DNA of 64,000 nt, from contig NZ_CP012662.1 of the NCBI RefSeq assembly GCF_001620265.1, positions 26,060-90,059 of the forward strand, given 5' to 3'. Positions 10,251 through 19,995 of this stretch are shown here, in pieces. This DNA is from Frigidibacter mobilis. GTDB lineage: Bacteria; Pseudomonadota; Alphaproteobacteria; Rhodobacterales; Rhodobacteraceae. The notes beneath the pieces were generated by a model that was not told the origin of the DNA, did not search any database, and worked only from the letters and a program-made list of their open reading frames with translations. Numbering within the stretch: the stretch's first letter is position 1; each line of letters opens with the position of its first letter. The translations under genes and the position numbers were made by a program.

Positions 10251-11263
10251 TCATTGCCGGGTCTTCGTGCTCGTCGCGGCCGCAAGGATTGCCATCAGCT
10301 TGTCAGACGGCGGCCGGAACTTGCCCGGCTTGATCAGTGGGGCATGATGCGCTTCGAGAAGGGCGAGCTTCTCGGTCGGGTCCGCGCGCAAGTACATCTC
10401 GGTCGTCTGGAGGCTGGCATGACCCAGCCAAAGGGCGACCTTGCGGACATCACCTGTAGCCTGCAGCGTGTGCATGGCGCAGCTGTGCCGCAACACATGC
10501 GGGGTCACGTGCTTGTTGGCAATCGAAGGGTCGCGCGTTCGGCCACGGCCACATATTGACGGAGCCGGTAGGCAAAACCATCCCGTGTCATCGGGCCGCC
10601 ATCGCGGTTCAGGAACAGTTCCGGCCCGACATCGTTGGGACGGACGGCCAGCCAGGCACGAATGGCAGCTTGCGTCTCCTTCCAGAGCGGCAGCACCCGC
10701 TCCCGGCGGCCCTTCCCAAGCACCCGGATGTTTGCGAACGAGCCCCGCGGGAAATCGTCCATCCGAACTGCGAGAAGTTCAGACGCCCGCAGTCCTGCGG
10801 CGTAGGCCAGGTGAAGCATCGCCCGATCACGCAGCCCAGCCGGCGCTCTGCCGTCTGGGGCCGCAAGCAAGGCGCGCACCTCGTCCTTCGTCAGGTAGTC
10901 GATCAGCTTTACATCCGTGCGTTTGACGGGCAGCGATCTGATCATCATCGCCTGTTCGAGGCAGGCTGGACGCCTTGGTTCAAGGAAGCGGAAAAACGCC
11001 TTGATCGCTGCCAGCCGGGCATTGCGGGATCGCACGGTATTGGCTCGACCCTCTTCGATGTGTTCGAGAAAGGCCCTGATCAGACTGACGTTGAGATCTT
11101 CGATCGCAAGATCTGAAGGCTGGCGCTTAAGGCGTGTGGCCGCAAACCGCAGCAGGAGGGTGAACGCATGGGCATAGGCGGCGATGGTATGTTGGCTGGC
11201 GCCACGCTCATCAGGCAGATGCTTCTGCAGGAAAGCCGACAGGTCCGGCGCGAGCGGGGTCAT
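10251..11263 (-). CDS. ritC: Tyrosine recombinase RitC of the trio (one frameshift)
   Basis: This third gene of the trio codes for about 337 residues. An N-terminal SAM-like domain (SQHTIAAYAHAF) is followed by the catalytic domain, with the first arginine in AAGLRASELL, a lysine region GKGRRERVLPL, the HVLRHSCAMH box, LGHASLQTTEMYL and the nucleophilic tyrosine in that last motif. Coding switches frame near 10535; one C restored in a CCC run joins them. The ATG at 11263 overlaps the reconstructed ritB stop as ATGA. It should work with RitA and RitB on the element ends. Confidence 0.83.
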
Positions 11264-12170
11264 GCTGCACCCCCGATCCACGTCTCTTCCGCCCTTGCCG
11301 CGATCATTTGCAGCAAGACGGGGTGGCTTCGAGATACCAATAGGTATTGGCGATATCGACATGGCCGAGATAGGTGCTCAGGGCCCTCATGTGCCGCAGG
11401 ACCGACTGCAGATCGTTCCCGCAGGTCTCGAGGGACCGAACCGCGAAGGTATGGCGCAAATCGTGTAGCCGGGGGCCGGGACCAGTCGGATTGCGGTAAC
11501 CGAGCTTGCGCACGATCCTTACGAAGACCACGTGTGCTCTCGTCGCCGTCGGTGCGTGACCGTGCCCGAGCACGAAAAGGTCATGACCGGCATCACGGAC
11601 GAGGCGCCGCCGATCGAGATAGCGCTCCAACGCTGCACGGGTCGAGGCGTGAAGAGGGACGAGGCGGCTCTTGCCAAATTTGCCCTTGCGGATCATCAGG
11701 CCATCTTCCGTCAGGTCGTCGCAACGCAGGGACAAAGCTTCTGAGATGCGAAGACCTGTAGAGGCGAGCAACCCGAACAGCGTGTGATAGGTCTGTGGGC
11801 TGATCGGGGACAGGCCCGGAACCAGTAGTGCCTCCGCCAGGATGCCACTGATCTGGTCTTGCGACAGGATGTGGGGCGCAGGTCGTCGGCGCCTTGACCG
11901 GCCGAACAATCCTGCCACCGGAACCTCATGTTGCACGTCCTCTGCATGCAGAAACATCGCGAAGGCACGGGCCTGATCATATCGGTCTTGTGCAGATTTA
12001 GGTGTGGCCGCCCTGCCTGCCCACTCGAGGATTAGTGCCGCGGTTACATGCGGATCGGTCCGGTCAGCAGCAAATGCGGCGAACTCGCGCAAGGACCTCT
12101 CATGTTTGGCAAACCCCTTTCCGAGGGTGCGATGCAGGTTGATGTAGCGGTCGACTTGGCGATGCATCAT
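11260..12170 (-). CDS. ritB: Tyrosine recombinase RitB of the trio (C-terminal frameshift)
   Basis: The protein has about 302 residues, starting at an ATG at 12170 that overlaps the ritA stop (ATGA). It has a core-binding domain (VDRYINLHRTLGKGF) and catalytic residues in STGLRISEALSL, FGKSRLVPLH, HDLRHTFAVR and YLGHVDIANTYWYL. As written it stops early near 11304. Restoring one G after ACCCC at about 11320 continues the frame to a stop overlapping the ritC start, which is the gene arrangement expected of a RIT trio. Confidence 0.83.
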
Positions 12171-13799
12171 GCTACGTACCCCGGCCAAGGCTGGGCCACG
12201 GCCCCCAGCATATCGACATCGACCTTGGCGTAGATTGCGGTTGTGTCGCGTGAAGCGTGGCGCAGCGCGGCCCCAATCTGATCGAGTTCGGCCCCACCGC
12301 GCAGCCATGTCGAAGCCAGCGAATGCCGAAACACATGTGCGCCGGTCGGCAGGCCGACGAAGCCGCCGCGGGAAAGGACTCGAGAGACGATACCGGCGAT
12401 CTCGGCCGATGAGCGAAATGGGGTGAAAGGGGCTTGGACGCGTAAGAAGACCCGATCGGATGCGACCACCGGGCGGGCGTCCTCGATATAGGCGAGCAGC
12501 GCATCACCGACGTCTTGTGGCAAAGGCATGAACACCCCACGTCGGCTTTTGCCGTGCAATCGCAACCTGCTCGCGCGCCAGTCGATGTCGCGGAGATGGA
12601 GTTGCCAGATATCGCCAGCCCGAAGGGCCATCCGGGCGAGAAGCAGGATGATGGCGCGGTCCCGCACCTCAACAGCAGTGCCTGTGCTGCAGGACGCGAC
12701 GATCTCTTCAATGGTCGAAGCCGGGATCGTCTTTGGGACGGTCGAAAGCCTGCGTCGCACCCCTGACGGCACCGCAAGAAGCAGCGACGGAGCACACACA
12801 CCCTCGCCGATCATGAAACGCAAGAATGTGCGCAAGACTGTTATCGTCATGCGGACTGACGATCGGGAGCGGTCCTCGCCTTGATCCAGAACGATCGAGC
12901 GGACGGCCTCAGCGGTGATCCCTGTGGTTCGGATCCAAGCGTTGTCAGCCAGCGGCCCAACTCATGCTGATAGCGCCTGATCGTCTCGGACGTGGCGCCG
13001 CGCTCCCGGCGCAGCCAAGTGGCAAAATCGGCGACGCGTGGATCGGCCGGTAACTCCATGGACACGGCCACCGGGATTACCCCTCCTCTCTGAGGAAAGA
13101 CACGAAGGCGCGGGCACCACGGCGGCGATCCTTATTGCCGGTGCCCTCGACCCGCTTGCCGCGTTTGGTCTTGATCCCGCACTGGCAGTCGTGATGGGCA
13201 AACTGCTCGATCAGGTCGTGATCCATATGGCTGGCGGGAATACGTCGCTGCAGAGCCCATTCCGCAAAATGCCGCGCCTGACTCATGCGGGAGTTGTAGG
13301 TGACCTTGCCGTAGCCTTGGCCAGCAAGCCACGCGGAAAAGCCGGCCAAATGCGGGCCAAGCCGGGCAACCTCGTCCGGAATGGCCACATGGCCGGCATC
13401 CCCCAGATAGCGAAGAAACCGCCGGACCTCGGTGATATAAGCGGGGTCCCGCAACTGCGCGGCGCTATAGCGACCGCACCGGCAGCGGTGTCGCGCAAAA
13501 CGACCGACCGCCGCAGCATCAAGATCCTTGATCGCGAGACGTCGGTCGTCGGCCCACTTCAGGAAATGTCGGGCGGCGCTGAGCGCGCCAGCAGACAAGT
13601 TGGGATTATCCGCAAGATAACCGGAAACAAGTGCTTGGCCGTTGACAGCCCGGCGGCTGCGCCGCCGGGGTGAGAGTTGGAGGGGGAGGTCATGTCGGGG
13701 TGTCCTTCTGCGATTGAGAGCAGAGGCATCATGATTATGCCAAGTGGAAATCCCGAAATGAAACATCATATCAACGACATGAAGCGCCGCGCTCTGCAT
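12167..13799 (-). CDS. ritA: Tyrosine recombinase RitA of the trio, with duplicated N-terminal module (two frameshifts)
   Basis: The catalytic part (12850-12167) has the arginine in RMALRAGDIWQL, a HGKSRRGVFMPL segment, the HVFRHSLAST box and LRHASRDTTAIYAKV with the tyrosine. Upstream lie a normal core-binding domain (SETIRRYQHELGRWL) and, before it, two similar modules, each with a HxCxCG motif (ARHRCRCG and AHHDCQCG) about 110 residues apart. One G is missing in runs near 13078 and 12925. The N-terminus is unclear: no ATG lies between the inverted repeat and the conserved region, and the open frame begins inside the repeat. At 510-540 residues it is longer than I expect for RitA. Confidence 0.75.
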
Positions 13800-13819
13800 A
13801 ACGCGGACGCGGCATATTA
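13660..13819. repeat. Right 160-bp terminal inverted repeat of the RIT-like element
   Basis: It is identical to the reverse complement of 7500-7659. A GC-rich hairpin (13649-13669) overlaps its inner border. Confidence 0.92.
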
Positions 13820-13820
13820 C

Positions 13821-13846
13821 GTCTTATCCGGAACTCCGGATAAGAC
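13821..13846. repeat. Short palindrome at the right tip of the RIT-like element
   Basis: Two 11-bp arms, GTCTTATCCGG and its reverse complement, flank a 4-base centre. Paired short arms around a small core are what a tyrosine recombinase crossover site looks like. No copy is present at the left tip, where the repeat joins the host gene directly. Confidence 0.6.
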
Positions 13847-13849
13847 ATA

Positions 13850-16433
13850 TTCCCTGGGTGTGATGTCACAACGGATATCATTCCATTCGTCGGTTGGGAT
13901 CTCCGACAGCCGGCGTTCCATCAGCGCCTCACCCGTCGAGACGATCTGGATGACCGCCGCGTGACCCGCAGCCAGATCGGCATCGATGGATGCTATTAGC
14001 GTGGGGGTCTTCATCGAGGTGAGCAAATGGCCAAAGAAACGCTGCTTGGCAGACTCGAAGGCTGACCGCGCGGCGGATTTCGCCTGACGGTTCAACGTGC
14101 CGCTCTCGCCAGAAATGTTCGCCGCATCCAACGCCGCGATCAGGTTGTTGTGAATGATGGCGAAGGCCCGGCATAGGCATCGTAAATGCCGCGCTGCTCG
14201 GGCTGAGCGCATGTTCGAGCATCTCGTATTCGACACCGTCATAGGACAGCGACCGCGCCGTGTAGAGACCGAGCGCCCGGAGGTCGCGGGCAAGAACCTC
14301 CATCGCCGCGACACCGCCAGCCTCAATGGCTTCCACAAATTCCGACCGGGTCTGAAAGGGGAAATCCTCCCCGCCCCAGAGCCCGAGACGCTGCGCGTAG
14401 GCGAGGTTGTGGACCGTCGTCGCGCCTGTGGCCGAGACATAGACCACGCGGGCATTCGGAAGTTTGTGTTGAAGGCGCAGGCCCGCCCTGCCCTGCTGCG
14501 AGGCCATAGTGTCGCCCCGCTCGCCTTTGCCCCCGGCGGCATTCGCCATGGCATGGCTTTCGTCGAAGAGGATCACCCCGTCGAAATCCGCCCCGAGCCA
14601 GTCGACGATCTGGTCGACGCGGGATTTCTTGGCACCCCGTTCTTCCGAGCGCAGCGTCGCATAGGTGGTGAAGAGGATGCCCTCGGTCAGAGGGATTTCG
14701 CGCCCTTGTGCGAAACGCGACAGCGGCGTCACCAGAAGCCGCTCCTGGCCAAGCGCCGACCAGTCGCGCTGCGCGTCCTCGAGAAGCTTGTCGCTTTTCG
14801 AGATCCAGAGCGCCTTGCGGCGGCCTTGGCACCAGTTGTCGAGCAGGATCCCGGCCGACTGGCGACCCTTGCCCGCTCCGGTGCCATCGCCGAGGAAGAA
14901 GCCGCGGCGAAAGCGGACGGCGTCAGCGGCATCCTCAGGTGCGGCCGAGACCATGTCGCCGGTTTCATCGACGGTCCAAGACCCCGCGAGGTATGCGCCG
15001 TGGGCTTCGCCGGTGTAAATCACGGTCTCAAGCTGCGCGTCGGACAGCAGGCCGTCGCGCAGGATGGTCGCGGGAAGCTTGGGGCGGTAGCTGGGTTTCG
15101 GCGGTGCGACCGAGGCCATGGCCGCGGATTGCACAAGCTTGGTCGGGTGTTGGGCCGCGCCCGGGATCTCGATCGCCTGCAAACGGAAGGTCTCGTAGAT
15201 CGCGTCGGACAGGCGTGTCGCATCTTCGTCCTCGGCGGCGTCGCGGAGAGCGTAGTCCAGTTCCTCGGCCTCAATCGGTGTGTCTGGTTTCGCCGGTTGA
15301 GCTGCGGAGGTCGCGCGGGATCGGCTGACGGGTTTGCGGGTGGTCGGGGCAGGACTTCCCGGGAAGAGGGAAGTGTGGCCCAGACTCACAGTAACTGCCG
15401 GATCAAGCTCCAGGCGCGGCGGAACCTCTGCAGTGACCCTGGACATCAGATGCGCTACGTCCGGGGACGTGGGCTGGTGCAGGTCAGCGGTGATGCCGCC
15501 CGGCTCACCGCCGCGGCATTTATCGAAGACAGAAATCCGCGTCTCGAAGCTGGTGCCGTGCTTGGCGAAAGCTGCGCCCGACACCGCGCCGGTGAAGATG
15601 AGATGGGCCGTCTCGGTCAGACGGCCGAAGGTCTCGGCCCAGGCCGGCGCATCCGGCGCGAAACCGGCCCCTGTGATGGCCACGAGCCGTCCGCCGGGAA
15701 CTAAGCGCGCAAGGGCCGAGCGCAGATGTCGGGCCGTCGCCTCGGTCGACCGACCATCGACATTGGCTTGGGCCGAGAAGGGCGGGTTCATCAGGATGAC
15801 GCTCGGACTTGAGGAGACATCGAGATGATCGTCGATCTGCGCGGCATCAAAGGTGGTAACGGGGCGCCCCGGAAAGAGGAGGCGCAGAAGGTCGGCGCGC
15901 GTGTCAGCAAGCTCGTTCAGCGCGAGGCCGCCACCCGCGATCTCTGCGAGGATCGCCAGGAGTCCGGTCCCGGCGGACGGCTCCAAGACTAAATCGCGGG
16001 GCGTGATCTGTGCTGCCGTCAGTGCCGCGATTCCCATGGGCAAAGGCGTGCTGAATTGCTGAAATCGCTCCATCTCTTCCGACCGCCGGGTGTGCGTGGG
16101 CAAGAGGCCTGCCACCTTGGCGAGGATCGGCAAGAGCGCCGCAGGCGAGCCGGCACGCGCAAGCAGCGCCCGACCGAACTTTCGCAGAAAGAGGATCAGC
16201 GCCACCTCGCCCGCCTCATAGGCGAGCTTCCAGTCCCAAGCACCGGTCGCATCGGAACCGCCAAAGGCATGTTCCATCTCGCGGCGCAGGCGCAGCGCCT
16301 CGATCCGAAGCCCTTGCGCCAGATTGGGCTGCAGCGCTTCGGCAACAACAACGATCGCAGGGGCGGGATTTGCTGCAAACGGGACAATGGGCGCAGGCAA
16401 GGACGCCTCCGCAACAGGGGCAAGATGGGTCAT
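13850..16433 (-). pseudogene. Strawberry-notch family helicase, N-terminal half (severed; two frameshifts)
   Basis: From the ATG at 16433 (CGGAG seven bases upstream) the protein has a methyltransferase-like fold, with LVLEPSAGTGLLAILAE near residue 145 and VILMNPPFS near 215. The first helicase lobe follows, with the glycine-rich loop GDGTGAGKGRQSAGI and the DESHAMANAAGG box. Near 14175 two single bases are missing and the frame moves to one ending TPREYV at the element border. The remainder lies at 5711-7499. Together they make a protein of about 1,450 residues, which fits the family. It was the first gene of the operon with toprim and DUF2493. Confidence 0.85.
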
Positions 16434-16560
16434 CGGGAAACTCCGGAATGAAGGACAGGATCAGGCCCGGACACCCTCTCTCGGGCAGCCTCGGACCTGA
16501 TCTTTCCCGGCCCCTCTCTCCCTCTCGCACCAAGGTGTTTCCGACGCTTGGCTTGATTTT

Positions 16561-16575
16561 GTTCCTGTTATGTTC
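16561..16575. promoter_or_regulatory. LexA (SOS) box between the strawberry-notch gene and a small divergent gene
   Basis: GTTC, seven bases, GTTC: an exact alphaproteobacterial LexA consensus. It lies 36 bases upstream of the ATG at 16611 and 128 bases upstream of the helicase gene on the other strand, so it could control either or both. Confidence 0.65.
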
Positions 16576-16610
16576 TACCTTCAGAACCAAGCCAGAAAGG
16601 GGGTTCCACC

Positions 16611-16906
16611 ATGGAAAGCACCAAGAACGCCATGCCCGTAACACCCAAGCAGATTGCCTATGCGCGGTCGCTCGCCCTGCGCAACCGGACGCTCCTGCCC
16701 TGGGAGGTTCAGCAAGACCGGCGATCTTTGAGCGCCTGGATCGAGGCTCAGGCCCGGCTGAAGCCCGTATCGGACATGGACCAGCTGCCCACGTCCAGGC
16801 AGGTGGCCTTCGCTGAGAAGCTCGCCCGGATCAAACGGCGTGCCGTTCCGGACGAATGCTTCCGCGACAAGGGCTCATGTCGAAGTGGATCGACGGGAAT
16901 AAGTGA
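16611..16906 (+). CDS. Small conserved plasmid protein of unknown function (C-terminal frameshift)
   Basis: The frame begins MESTKNAMPVTPKQIAYARSL and has two similar helical repeats, TPKQIAYARSLALRN and TSRQVAFAEKLARIKRR, each followed by acidic or charged residues. One missing G near 16871 diverts the end; with it restored the protein finishes at the TGA at 16904-16906 and has about 98 residues. A clear ribosome site (AGAAAGGGGG) precedes the ATG. It is divergent from the helicase gene and has a LexA box in front, so it may be SOS-induced. I do not recognise its function; the repeated basic helices suggest nucleic-acid binding. Confidence 0.65.
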
Positions 16907-17254
16907 GCTCCGCACCGGCTAGTGACGCTCTGTGCGGTCGTCCAGCTTTTTGCCACATCATAGTTTGGCAAACCGAGCGCAGCTGCCAACCTGTAGGTTG
17001 GCAGACTGGCCCTTCGGGACATCAGCCTCGGTCAAGCTCCTGTCCGAAGGACCAAGGTCTGGTTCCGGCGGCACGCCGGGATGTGCACCGCTGCGACCTT
17101 CGGTAACCACCGCAAGTCGTAGCCGTCTCTCAACCCAGCGTCTTCAGATCTCCCTCCCCTTGGGGCTAGTCCCTCAGTTCTTTGGAAATGGTGAGATAGG
17201 AGCGTCCATAACGCAGGAAAAGCATTTTCATCAAAGAAAACTGTAGATGTCTCT
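16907..17254. other. Intergenic region with two inverted repeats
   Basis: No credible gene lies here. A perfect 10-bp hairpin, CTGCCAACCT and its complement, spans 16983-17004. Just before it, TTTGCCA and TGGCAAA form a second, looser repeat (about 16951-16974). Neither has a T run, so they look more like operators or recombination sites than intrinsic terminators. Confidence 0.5.
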
Positions 17255-17269
17255 TTGACAGTATGTCAA
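17255..17269. promoter_or_regulatory. Palindromic operator before abiEi
   Basis: TTGACA, three bases, TGTCAA lies 11 bases before the abiEi start codon. The first half also matches a -35 hexamer. AbiEi proteins are known to repress their own operon by binding inverted repeats, so this is the likely site. Confidence 0.5.
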
Positions 17270-17279
17270 TTTAGGTATC

Positions 17280-18091
17280 ATGGATGCCGCAAGGTCACAG
17301 AATCTGAAGAAGCTGCTCGATGCCGTGCCCGCAGGGTATCTGGTCGATGCCGCATGGCTCGTCTCCCAAGGCATCGCCTATGAGAGCTTCCGTGACTATG
17401 TTAAGCGCGGCTGGCTCGACCGCATCACCCGAGGCGTCTTCCGCCGACCAGTCCCGAATATGCAGGCGTCCAACAGCATCGACTGGAAGACCTGCATCCT
17501 TTCGATGCAACATATCATGGGTCATGATTTGCATGTCGGGAGCACAACGGCACTCGGTGAACAAGGACATGCCCATTACCTCCGCCTGGGGAAAACGCTC
17601 CAGTCTGGGTCTATGGGGACAAGGTCCCGAACTGGCTGATCAAACTGCCGACGGATGCCCCTTTCAGTATCCGCTCCCGTTCCTTGTTCACCGATCCGAA
17701 GCTGGGCGTGATCGAGGGCAAGAATTCTGGCCTGCCATGGGACTGGGGTCTGACGATGTCGACGCCGGAGCGCGCAATCCTGGAAGCCATGGACGAGTTG
17801 CCCCACCATGAGAGTTTCCACACGCTCGACATGGTCTTCGAGAGCCTGACAACCCTGCGCCCAAGGCTGATTTCCGACCTCCTGCAAGCGTGCCAGAAGA
17901 TCAAGGTCAAGCGCCTGTTCTTCGTCTTTGCTGACCGCCACGATCATCCGTGGCGCAAACGGATCGACCCGCAGGCATTCAACCTTGGCAGCGGCGACAG
18001 AGCCTTGATCCAGGGCGGCAAGATCCACCCGCGCTATCGGATCATGGTGCCAGAAGAATTCGTGAAACCGGAGGCCGAACATGGCGCGTGA
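17280..18091 (+). CDS. abiEi: AbiEi-type antitoxin (type IV TA), one frameshift
   Basis: The N-terminus (LLDAVPAGYLVDAAWLVSQG, then SFRDYVKRGWLDRITRGVFRRP) is the winged-helix domain of AbiEi antitoxins. The C-terminal part contains STPERAILEAMDELP, typical of this family. Near 17592 one G of a run is missing; restoring it joins the 17280 frame to the one ending at 18091, giving about 270 residues. AbiEi is known to repress the operon and to counteract AbiEii without stable contact. The stop overlaps the next gene by 11 bases. Confidence 0.8.
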
Positions 18092-18998
18092 GACCTATGA
18101 AGCCCAGGTTGCGCTCCTGGTGCGCGTCCTGCCCCATGTCGCGGGCGAAAGCGTCTTCGCACTCAAGGGCGGGACGGCCATCAACCTCTTCTACCGCGAC
18201 CTGCCTCGGCTGTCGGTCGACATCGACCTGACCTACCTGCCAATCAAGGAACGCGCCGAGAGCCTGGACGAGATCAACGCCGCGATGGATCGCATCGCGG
18301 CTTCCATCGAGACCGGAATCCACGGCGCGAAATCGCAGCGCATCCAAGGGGGCGGCGGCGGAGCCACCCGGCTCCTGGCGCGCCTGGACAATGCCGAGAT
18401 CAAGATCGAAACCTCGCCCGTGACCCGGGGCGTGGTCCACGACCCGGAAGTCCGGACCGTCTCTGCCGCCGTGGAGGATGCCTATGGCTATGCCGAAATG
18501 CAGATCGTCTCGTTCGAGGACCTGTTCGCTGGCAAGCTGCACGCCGCCCTGGACAGGCAGCATCCCCGGGATCTCTACGACGTCACGCTCCTTTACGAAA
18601 ACGAGGGTGTGACGCACGACCTCTTCCACACCTTCCTGATCTATGTCGCCAGTTCGCCACGACCGGCGCATGAGCTTCTCGATCCGAACCTGATCGATCT
18701 CGAGCAACCCTACGCACGGGAATTCGAGGGCATGACCAGAACACCCGTCCCTCTCGCTACACTTTTGGCGACACGCCTGAAGTTGGTCGCCGATCTGCAA
18801 TCGAGGCTCGATGACAAGGCGAGGCAGTTCCTCCTGACGCTTCAGGACGGCGAGCCTGACTTTGCGGCGATCAACCGCTCGCAAGCCGCTGAGCTACCGG
18901 CCGTGAAGTGGAAAGTCCTCAACCTGAACAAACTGAAGCGCGACAACCCCGAAAAACATGCCACGCATCGCGACGCCTTGTTGAAGCTCCTGGGCTGA
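18081..18998 (+). CDS. abiEii: AbiEii/AbiGii nucleotidyltransferase toxin
   Basis: The protein has 305 residues and is intact. The nucleotidyltransferase signature is present as ALKGGTAINLF (27-37) and the metal-binding SVDIDLTYLP (45-54). A second conserved region, FEDLFAGKLHAALDRQHPRDLYD, lies near residues 150-172. AbiEii-family toxins transfer nucleotides to tRNA or other targets and arrest growth, blocking phage. It overlaps its antitoxin gene, as is normal for this pair. Confidence 0.9.
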   Translation: MARETYEAQVALLVRVLPHVAGESVFALKGGTAINLFYRDLPRLSVDIDLTYLPIKERAESLDEINAAMDRIAASIETGIHGAKSQRIQGGGGGATRLLARLDNAEIKIETSPVTRGVVHDPEVRTVSAAVEDAYGYAEMQIVSFEDLFAGKLHAALDRQHPRDLYDVTLLYENEGVTHDLFHTFLIYVASSPRPAHELLDPNLIDLEQPYAREFEGMTRTPVPLATLLATRLKLVADLQSRLDDKARQFLLTLQDGEPDFAAINRSQAAELPAVKWKVLNLNKLKRDNPEKHATHRDALLKLLG

Positions 18999-19080
18999 GC
19001 CACGCCCAGCACCGTCGCGAGGGGCGCTTTGCTTTGGCCATCCTCATCGCGTCGATGGAAGGCGCCGAAGACGGGTGAAC

Positions 19081-19257
19081 TCAGTCGGCGCTTCCAAGCC
19101 CTGCGTTTCGCTGAAATGACCGCGTTTTCGCCCGATGAAAGGCAGAGCGCAGGGCTTCGGTCGGCAAAGGCGGCGAGTCTATCGCTTCAAAGAAGCGCTC
19201 ATGGTCGATCTGCTTGAGATCGGTGCGGTCTGGGCTTTCGATATCAGGCGTTGCCAT
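19081..19257 (-). CDS. Small protein resembling the C-terminus of a DUF1778/TacA antitoxin
   Basis: An AGGAGG site lies nine bases before the ATG at 19257. The 58-residue product contains DHERFFEAIDSPPLPTEALRS, like the toxin-neutralising tail of DUF1778 antitoxins, but it has no ribbon-helix-helix DNA-binding part. It may be a remnant of a lost TA pair or a real small gene, since it follows the RES toxin gene by 36 bases on the same strand. Confidence 0.45.
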   Translation of the reverse strand: MATPDIESPDRTDLKQIDHERFFEAIDSPPLPTEALRSAFHRAKTRSFQRNAGLGSAD

Positions 19258-19293
19258 CTTTATAGGCCTCCTGGCCAAGTACGGTTTTGCGGA

Positions 19294-19995
19294 TCAGCCG
19301 ACGGCCGCAATCGAGTAGTGCGGTGTCCCATCCCACACAAGATCCCAAGACGCGCCCGGACGAACGTTCTGAATTGCGTGAGGCTCAAAGCAGACCAGGC
19401 AATTCCCGCCCGGTGCAGGAGCCCGGACCGAAGGGTAAATCAGGCCCTTGGATCCGCCCCGACGCAGATGCTGTGCCAGGCTTTGGCCCTCGGGATACCC
19501 GACAGCCGGATCCGGATGCAGCGCCGGATGACCTGCCTCATCGGTCATGTCGTCGAAGACGCCGATGAAGTCGGCCAGCAATTCCACATAGCGGGCGCTA
19601 TCGTGGAAGCTGCCGGTAAAGCCGAGTTCGCGTGTGCGGTGCCAAGCCACTTCGCTGACAGAAACCATCACATCCCATGCGCAGTACCACGCGCCGCGCT
19701 CCTCGGCGTTGAAGCGGTTTCCGCCGGCGCGGGTGTAGGTGAAGGCTGCGTTGACGTGACTGTCCCCATAGATGCGCAGATCGCGGCTGCGGCGTTGCCA
19801 AGCGAGTTCGCGCGGGTCCAGATGCGGGTTGCGCCCGCGTTCGGCCTGTAGACGTCCACTGGTCATGCCCTCGATCTCTGCCAAGATCTCCATCTCGTCA
19901 TCGGTATCGACGAGACCGCGCAACGATGGTGGCTTGTGGTAGGTGGCGAGCAGGAGACGAACGAGACCGCGATCGGAAATCTCGGTCTGCTTCAT
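19294..19995 (-). CDS. RES domain toxin (NAD+-degrading) of an Xre-RES system
   Basis: The protein has 233 residues. Near residue 90 it has AGGNRFNAEERGAWYCAWD, fitting the G-x-R-F/W...Y core of the RES domain, and it ends in conserved segments with SVRAPAPGGNCLVCF. RES toxins such as MbcT split NAD+ and stop growth when the antitoxin is lost. Its ATG overlaps the antitoxin stop as ATGA, so the genes are coupled. Confidence 0.85.
   Translation of the reverse strand: MKQTEISDRGLVRLLLATYHKPPSLRGLVDTDDEMEILAEIEGMTSGRLQAERGRNPHLDPRELAWQRRSRDLRIYGDSHVNAAFTYTRAGGNRFNAEERGAWYCAWDVMVSVSEVAWHRTRELGFTGSFHDSARYVELLADFIGVFDDMTDEAGHPALHPDPAVGYPEGQSLAQHLRRGGSKGLIYPSVRAPAPGGNCLVCFEPHAIQNVRPGASWDLVWDGTPHYSIAAVG

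Larger units (their letters stand above)
7496..13849. mobile_element. RIT-like element carrying an AEP-TOTE primase-helicase
   Basis: The element is about 6.35 kb and interrupts the strawberry-notch gene. It has 160-bp perfect terminal inverted repeats (7500-7659 and 13660-13819) and a six-base GACATA repeat at its outer edges (7496-7501 and 13844-13849). Three tyrosine recombinase genes overlap in series on the minus strand, the hallmark of RIT (recombinase in trio) elements. A primase-helicase gene faces them on the plus strand. Removing the element restores a continuous host protein. RIT elements as I know them carry little beyond the recombinases, so the cargo gene is unusual. Confidence 0.85.

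Noticed and set aside
14154..15704. A 516-codon plus-strand frame across the strawberry-notch gene
   Set aside because: No motifs, arginine-rich composition and full overlap with a recognisable helicase on the other strand.
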